From Nitrosomonas communis (lineage in GTDB: Bacteria; Pseudomonadota; Gammaproteobacteria; Burkholderiales; Nitrosomonadaceae): a stretch of DNA of 64,000 nucleotides. The notes under the pieces were generated by a model. That model ran no database searches. It had not been told where the DNA came from and worked only from the letters and a program-made list of their open reading frames with translations. The position numbers were made by a program, and so were the translations under genes. The stretch spans positions 62,001 through 126,000 of the forward strand of contig NZ_FOUB01000003.1 in NCBI RefSeq assembly GCF_900114745.1, given 5' to 3'. Positions 59,156-64,000 of this stretch are shown here, in pieces. The number at the start of each line of letters is the position of its first letter. Positions within the stretch are counted from its first letter, which is position 1.

Positions 59156-60520
59156 ATGTCCATGCTCTCAATCAATCCCATTACCGGGCAAACGATACAA
59201 TTTTTTCCTATTTGGCAGGCCGATACTATTGACACTGTCTTGCGTGAGGTGGAATCAGCACAAGTAGGCTGGGCCTTGCTGAGTGTTGAGCAGCGAGCTG
59301 TTTATATGCGTCAGCTGGCAGGAGTTTTTCGTCAGCGCCGTGATGATTACGCCCATCTGATTACCGATGAGATGGGCAAATTACTGAAGGAAGCCAGAGC
59401 CGAGATCGATAAATGTGCTTGGGGATGTGACTATTTCGCTGAGCATGCCAGTACTTATCTGGCAGATGAAATTATTGTGTCTGATGCCAGCCGCAGTCTT
59501 GTCGTTTATCAGCCCTTGGGGACCTTATTGTGCATTATGCCGTGGAATTTCCCTTTCTGGCAATTGATACGGGCGGCTGCTCCTGCAATGATGGCGGGTA
59601 ATACCGTAGTACTGAAACATGCTTCCAATGTGCCGCGTTGTGCGCTTGCATTGGAAGAAGCCTTTCGTGAAGCAGGATTTCCTGCGAATACTTTCCGCAC
59701 ATTGATGATCACGGCAAACCAGGCTGAAACGGTCATTGCCGATAAACGCATTGCTGCGGTAACCTTGACCGGCAGCAATGCTGCCGGACGCAAAGTTGCT
59801 ACCATTGCGGGTCAACATTTGAAAAAATGTGTCCTGGAACTGGGTGGATCAGATCCTTTCATCGTACTCGATGATGCCGATCTTGAATTTACGGCAGCAC
59901 AAGCGGTGACTGCCCGTTTCCAAAACATGGGGCAAAGTTGTATTGCTGCCAAGCGCTTTATTCTCGTGGATGCCATTGCCGATACATTCGTACAACGCTT
60001 TAAAATGTTAACAAGTGAATTACGCAGCGGTGATCCCAAGCTGGAAACGACTACTCTTGCGCCAATGGCGCGTGCCGATTTGCGGGACATTCTGCATGCG
60101 CAAGTTGAGCGTAGTCTTGCCATGGGCGCTACCCTCGTGACTGGCGGCAAATTGGTTGGTACCGAAGGTGCTTATTACGCACCAACTATTCTGGATCAGG
60201 TACGTCCTGGTATACCCGCCTTTGATGAAGAATTGTTTGGCCCGGTAGCGGTCATGGTACGGGTTAAAAACGCTGAGGAAGCGATACGCCTGGCTAATCA
60301 ATCGCCATTTGGTCTGGGTGGAAGTGTCTGGACACGTGATGTGACACGAGGTGAGGCTATCGCTCGCCAAATCCAGGCTGGCAGCGTTTTCGTCAATGGT
60401 GTCGTTAAAAGTGACCCGCGTTTACCATTCGGCGGTATAAAAGAGTCGGGGTTTGGGCGGGAATTATCCTATCATGGCATTCGTGAGTTCGTGAATATTA
60501 AAACGGTGTGGGTTGGATAG
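59156..60520 (+). CDS. NAD(P)-dependent aldehyde dehydrogenase (succinate-semialdehyde type)
   Basis: A 454-residue ALDH-superfamily enzyme. The cofactor region reads IMPWNFPFWQLIRAAAPAMMAGNTVVLKHASN, the catalytic glutamate is in LELGGSDPFIVLDDAD and the nucleophile in NMGQSCIAAKRF (Cys near residue 263). Its start (INPITGQTI) and overall pattern resemble the Sad/YneI group, so succinate semialdehyde is a likely substrate. ATG 59156 follows AAGGGG; an ATG at 59126 is in frame. It lies just after the atpG remnant. Confidence 0.88.
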   Translation: MSMLSINPITGQTIQFFPIWQADTIDTVLREVESAQVGWALLSVEQRAVYMRQLAGVFRQRRDDYAHLITDEMGKLLKEARAEIDKCAWGCDYFAEHASTYLADEIIVSDASRSLVVYQPLGTLLCIMPWNFPFWQLIRAAAPAMMAGNTVVLKHASNVPRCALALEEAFREAGFPANTFRTLMITANQAETVIADKRIAAVTLTGSNAAGRKVATIAGQHLKKCVLELGGSDPFIVLDDADLEFTAAQAVTARFQNMGQSCIAAKRFILVDAIADTFVQRFKMLTSELRSGDPKLETTTLAPMARADLRDILHAQVERSLAMGATLVTGGKLVGTEGAYYAPTILDQVRPGIPAFDEELFGPVAVMVRVKNAEEAIRLANQSPFGLGGSVWTRDVTRGEAIARQIQAGSVFVNGVVKSDPRLPFGGIKESGFGRELSYHGIREFVNIKTVWVG

Positions 60521-60573
60521 TGACATATAATAGACAAGTACAATCTCGGCTGCTGTAATCTGTAGCAAAAAAG

Positions 60574-60681
60574 TAATTCCATTTCTAAATCAAAAATGAC
60601 TTTGTCGGCTTCACCTTGCCGTATTATTTATACTGTCTGCGGCTCGCATTCGCGTCATTTTTGATTTGGAAATGGAATTAC
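60574..60681 (+). repeat. Dispersed palindromic element, copy 11 (MITE-like), at the galU stop codon
   Basis: TAATTCCATTTCTAAATC and GATTTGGAAATGGAATTA, TA at both ends, core GCCGTATTATTTATACTGTC. The last TTA is the galU stop codon read from the other strand. It lies between convergent genes. Confidence 0.92.
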
Positions 60682-61565
60682 ACGCTTGGCCGCGCTTTCA
60701 GCCAGGCAGAGAACTCGCTGCCCAGCTCTGGATGAGCAGATGCAATATCGACACTGGCCTGTAGCAATCCCAGCCTGCTGCCACAGTCATAACGTTTGCC
60801 ATGGTAGCAATAAGCCAGTACTTGCTCTGAACCAAGCAGGGCTGCAATGCCATCAGTAAGTTGAATCTCACCCCCAGTGCCGCAAGGTTGTGCGCGAATG
60901 TGCTCGAATATTGCTGCGGTCAGGATGTAGCGCCCAGCGACTGCCAGGTTGCTGGGGGCAATACTAGGGTGAGGTTTTTCTATCAAGCCGGTGATCTTGA
61001 TAAGATCTGGCGTCAGTGTCTCTCCTTCAATGATACCGTAACGGTTGGTCTGATCCTGCGGTACTTCCTGCACCGCTAGGATGCTGCACCGATGTTGACT
61101 GAAAAGGTCGGTCATTTGCTGCATGATAGGTGGGTCGCCTACCATCAAGTCGTCGGCCAACAACACCGCAAAGGGTGCGCCGTGAACCAGGTGTTCGGCA
61201 CACAACACGGCATGGCCCAGACCGAGTGCCCTGGGCTGGCGGATGTATACACACTCCATGTCATCAGGCTTAATGGCATTAACAATCGCGAGTAAATCGT
61301 CTTTGCCATGGGCAGCCAGTTCAGCTTCCAGCTCATAAGCCGTGTCGAAATGGTCTTCAATTGCGCGTTTATGGCGGCCTGTCACAAAGATCATTTCACG
61401 TATGCCCGCAGCATAGGCCTCCTCAACTGCGTATTGAATAAGCGGTTTATCGACGACTACCAGCATTTCTTTCGGTGAAGCCTTGGTGGCTGGCAAAAAA
61501 CGTGTTCCTAAACCAGCGACTGGGAAAATCGCCTTGGTGACAGCTTGCTGATTATAGTTATGCAT
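60678..61565 (-). CDS. galU: UTP-glucose-1-phosphate uridylyltransferase
   Basis: A 295-residue enzyme that makes UDP-glucose. The nucleotide-binding motif GLGTRFLPATKASPKEML is at residues 19-36, VEKP-like Lys in GLIEKPHPS near residue 190, and GKRYDCGSRLG near the end. UDP-glucose is the donor for the beta-glucan synthase encoded next to it. Its stop codon is part of the repeat element, so the original C-terminus may have differed slightly. Confidence 0.95.
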   Translation of the reverse strand: MHNYNQQAVTKAIFPVAGLGTRFLPATKASPKEMLVVVDKPLIQYAVEEAYAAGIREMIFVTGRHKRAIEDHFDTAYELEAELAAHGKDDLLAIVNAIKPDDMECVYIRQPRALGLGHAVLCAEHLVHGAPFAVLLADDLMVGDPPIMQQMTDLFSQHRCSILAVQEVPQDQTNRYGIIEGETLTPDLIKITGLIEKPHPSIAPSNLAVAGRYILTAAIFEHIRAQPCGTGGEIQLTDGIAALLGSEQVLAYCYHGKRYDCGSRLGLLQASVDIASAHPELGSEFSAWLKARPSV

Positions 61566-61742
61566 GATGCAAACCCCAGAAAATGTTATTGGATATTAGC
61601 CTCATCCCACCTGCATACCGGGTGGAGAGAAAATGTAGCTTATCGTAATTCCTTACGCTAACAAAGCAGAGTGCTAAAAAACGCATCAATACTTTCGGTT
61701 TATTACCTAGAGCGAGAACTATGCTCATGTTTATCTGCTGGA

Positions 61743-64000
61743 TCATTGATGTGGCTGGGATTGGGTTACGATGGTTATTTCGACCGTATGATCCTTGCGA
61801 TCGTCGATCAGCGGAATAACTTTGTCGGAGCGTTCAATGCCATCTACCGTGATGCGCATTACACTGCTCTGCACAGCATCACCAGCATCCACTTGCGACA
61901 CGGTGATATGGTAGACGGTCTCTCGATACCGATAATGCAATTTGAACGCTTGCCAGGACGCAGGCAAGCAGGGAGCAAAATGCAGTTTGTCCACATCGAG
62001 CTTCAGGCCGAGCAGAGATTCCACAATGAGACGGTACATCCAACCGGCGGAACCCGTGTACCAGCTCCATCCCCCGCGACCAGCGTGCGGCGAGACTGCA
62101 TATACATCGGCGGTAACGACATAGGGCTCAACTTTGTAGATCGCCACACCTGCCGCCGATTTTCCATGATTTACCGGATTAATCATGGTCAGCAATTCCC
62201 ATGCTCGCTGGCTGTCACCCAAGGCTGCGAATGCCATTACGGTCCAGATAGCGGCGTGGGTGTATTGCCCACCATTTTCGCGCACGCCTGGAACATAACC
62301 TTTGATATAGCCCGGATCCAGACTCGACTTGTCGAATGGTGGATTCAAGAGCTGGATCAACGCATAATCGTGCCGCACCAGTCGGGTATATACGGCGTCC
62401 ATGCTCACGCGTGAATGTTCACTCTCGCCCGCGCCGGAGAGCACTGACCAGCTTTGTGAGATCGAATCGATCTGGCATTCGGTGTTGGTGGCCGACCCTA
62501 GCACGGCACCATCATCGAAGTAGGCGCGGCGATACCATGCGCCATCCCAGGCATTTTGTTCGATATGCTGGCGCAATTGCTCGGCTTCCTGCCGGCACTG
62601 CTCAGCAAATGGTACGTCACCTTGCTGTTGCGCCAGTACTGCGAAGCGTGTCAGCACTTTATATAGGAAGAAGCCGAGCCAGACACTTTCGCCCTTGCCG
62701 TGTATGCCCACCAGGTTCATGCCATCGTTCCAGTCTCCGGAGCCCATCAGCGGCAGACCATGCTCGCCAAATGTCAGGCCGTGCCGGATGGCGCGTACAC
62801 AGTGCTGGTACAGGCTGGCTGACTCGGTAGAGTGACCTGGCAAGTCATAATACGAGTCTTCTTCAGGACTAACCGGGCGGCCTCCAAGGAAAGGAACGGA
62901 TTCATCCAATACTCCGGTATCACCGGTACTCAGCACATAACGGCACACTGCCAGTGGCAGCCAGAGGTAATCGTCGGAGCAATGGGTGCGTACGCCATGG
63001 CTCGATGGCGGATGCCACCAGTGCTGTACATCGCCTTCAACAAACTGATGCGCCGCGCACAGCAGCAAATGTTCACGCACGAGTTGCGGTTCGGCATGGA
63101 TCAGCGCCATCACGTCCTGCAACTGATCGCGGAAACCAAAGGCGCCGCCCGATTGATAATAGCCGCTGCGTGCCCATAGACGACAGGCAAGCGTTTGGTA
63201 GACAAGCCAGCCATTAGCCAGGACGTTGAGCGACGGATCTCGAGTTTCCACCTGAACCGCGCCGAGGGTATGGTTCCAGTATTGCCACACGGCTTCGAGT
63301 GCAGCACGTGCGGCGGCCGATCCACGAAAACGCTGCGCCAGATTGCGCGCATCCTCCGCCCCACGTCTGCCGGCCTGGCCCAGGCGGAAGATGATCTCGC
63401 GTTCTTGACCGTCGGCCAAGTCGAAGCCTACCTGAATCGCAGCGCAAGGATCCAATGCTGCCCCTACCTTGCCTGAAAGCCGTGTACGCGTCATTGCTGC
63501 CGGATTTTTGAGCGAGCCATTACGTCCAATGAACTCAGCGCGATCGCAACTGATCGAACGATCGACTTCATCCACATCGAAGAAAGCAACCCTGCCTGCG
63601 AATTCCGTATTGTAAGGGTTTTGAGCGAACAGCGCACCGCTGCTGGGATCTACTTCGGTGATCACGTGCATGTTCGATTTCGGCCGCAAATCGCCCAGCA
63701 CCCACTCCACGTAGCCGGTCGCGGAGAGCCGCCGTGACCTCCCTGATGCGTTACGCACTTTTAATACCGAAAATTTGACTGCAGCATCCACAGCCACATA
63801 TATCCATAACTCTGAGACAATGCCTCCTTCAGTATGTTCGAACACGCTATAGCCGAATCCGTGCCGGCTAACATACGCATTCGCGCCGCGGCAGGGCAGG
63901 GGTGTAGGTGACCAAAAATGACCGCTCTCCTCGTCGCGCAGATAAAAAGCTTCTCCGCTCGTATCGGATACCGGGTCGTTGTGCCAAGGAGTGAGGCGGA
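61743..64000 (-). CDS. NdvB-like cyclic beta-1,2-glucan synthase, C-terminal part (cut by window edge)
   Basis: The frame is open to the window end, giving the last ~750 residues of a protein that is usually over 2,700. RLTPWHNDPVSDTSGEAFYL and WSPTPLPCRG, then FGFRDQLQDVMAL and GSGDWNDGMNLVG, with the catalytic Asp, mark a GH94 phosphorylase domain, which controls chain length in NdvB. The product, periplasmic cyclic glucan, serves in osmoadaptation. galU, 180 bases downstream on the same strand, supplies UDP-glucose. Confidence 0.88.
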   Translation of the reverse strand, partial: RLTPWHNDPVSDTSGEAFYLRDEESGHFWSPTPLPCRGANAYVSRHGFGYSVFEHTEGGIVSELWIYVAVDAAVKFSVLKVRNASGRSRRLSATGYVEWVLGDLRPKSNMHVITEVDPSSGALFAQNPYNTEFAGRVAFFDVDEVDRSISCDRAEFIGRNGSLKNPAAMTRTRLSGKVGAALDPCAAIQVGFDLADGQEREIIFRLGQAGRRGAEDARNLAQRFRGSAAARAALEAVWQYWNHTLGAVQVETRDPSLNVLANGWLVYQTLACRLWARSGYYQSGGAFGFRDQLQDVMALIHAEPQLVREHLLLCAAHQFVEGDVQHWWHPPSSHGVRTHCSDDYLWLPLAVCRYVLSTGDTGVLDESVPFLGGRPVSPEEDSYYDLPGHSTESASLYQHCVRAIRHGLTFGEHGLPLMGSGDWNDGMNLVGIHGKGESVWLGFFLYKVLTRFAVLAQQQGDVPFAEQCRQEAEQLRQHIEQNAWDGAWYRRAYFDDGAVLGSATNTECQIDSISQSWSVLSGAGESEHSRVSMDAVYTRLVRHDYALIQLLNPPFDKSSLDPGYIKGYVPGVRENGGQYTHAAIWTVMAFAALGDSQRAWELLTMINPVNHGKSAAGVAIYKVEPYVVTADVYAVSPHAGRGGWSWYTGSAGWMYRLIVESLLGLKLDVDKLHFAPCLPASWQAFKLHYRYRETVYHITVSQVDAGDAVQSSVMRITVDGIERSDKVIPLIDDRKDHTVEITIVTQSQPHQ

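Overview
The window reads as chromosomal DNA of a betaproteobacterium, most likely an ammonia oxidiser of the Nitrosomonas type. This is an inference from a cytochrome P460-family protein, other c-type cytochromes, a his-hinT-tatABC operon of betaproteobacterial layout, and an alternative 'N-type' F1Fo ATPase operon. No rRNA, tRNA or CRISPR was seen. The two edge genes are cut by the window: the 3' end of an acyltransferase on the left and an NdvB-like glucan synthase on the right.

Layout. 0-3 kb: acyltransferase end, YgjP-like metalloprotease, KefB/YbaL-type antiporter. 3-8.7 kb: P460-family cytochrome, then a nickel/hydrogenase-maturation operon (hupE-hypA-hypB-short hypF) without any hydrogenase subunit in view, then an L,D-transpeptidase facing an Lpp-like lipoprotein. 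9.1-10.0 kb: a complete IS630-type insertion sequence with a frameshifted transposase. 10.2-17.5 kb: ChrA transporter with a c'-like cytochrome, penicillin-acylase-family hydrolase, unknown membrane protein, glycerophosphodiesterase and short GlpD-like oxidase. 17.8-20.6 kb: NarL-type response regulator and its probable kinase. 21.7-28.6 kb: hisC-B-H-A-F-I-E, hinT, tatA-B-C. 28.9-37.8 kb: a large MscK-like channel, then a three-gene signalling operon (sensor kinase, single-domain receiver, REC-PAS-GGDEF-EAL protein). 38.1-44.4 kb: N-ATPase operon atpD-C-(I/Q)-B-E-F-A-G. 44.6-58.7 kb, opposite strand: a full 13-gene complex I operon with fused nuoCD. 59-64 kb: aldehyde dehydrogenase, galU, ndvB.

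The most striking feature is a family of at least eleven ~105-bp palindromic-ended elements (MITE-like, termini ATTCCATTTCTAAATC and its complement, usually flanked by TA) placed almost only at gene and operon junctions. They abut or supply stop codons (atpG, galU), sit just upstream of hupE, mscK and atpD, split the nuo operon between nuoI and nuoJ, and lie twice between the kinase and regulator genes. A degenerate twelfth half-copy sits beside one of them.

The energy island is also notable. The alternative ATPase and the gammaproteobacterial-style NuoCD complex I converge, and a degraded second copy of the atpG 3' end lies beyond the far end of the nuo operon. This suggests that the nuo block was inserted into, or duplicated with, an ATPase locus. 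The ATPase operon has a 200-bp non-coding spacer and only one small membrane gene where N-ATPase operons usually have two, and its c subunit keeps Glu-Ser-x3-Tyr but has Met at the helix-1 ligand position.
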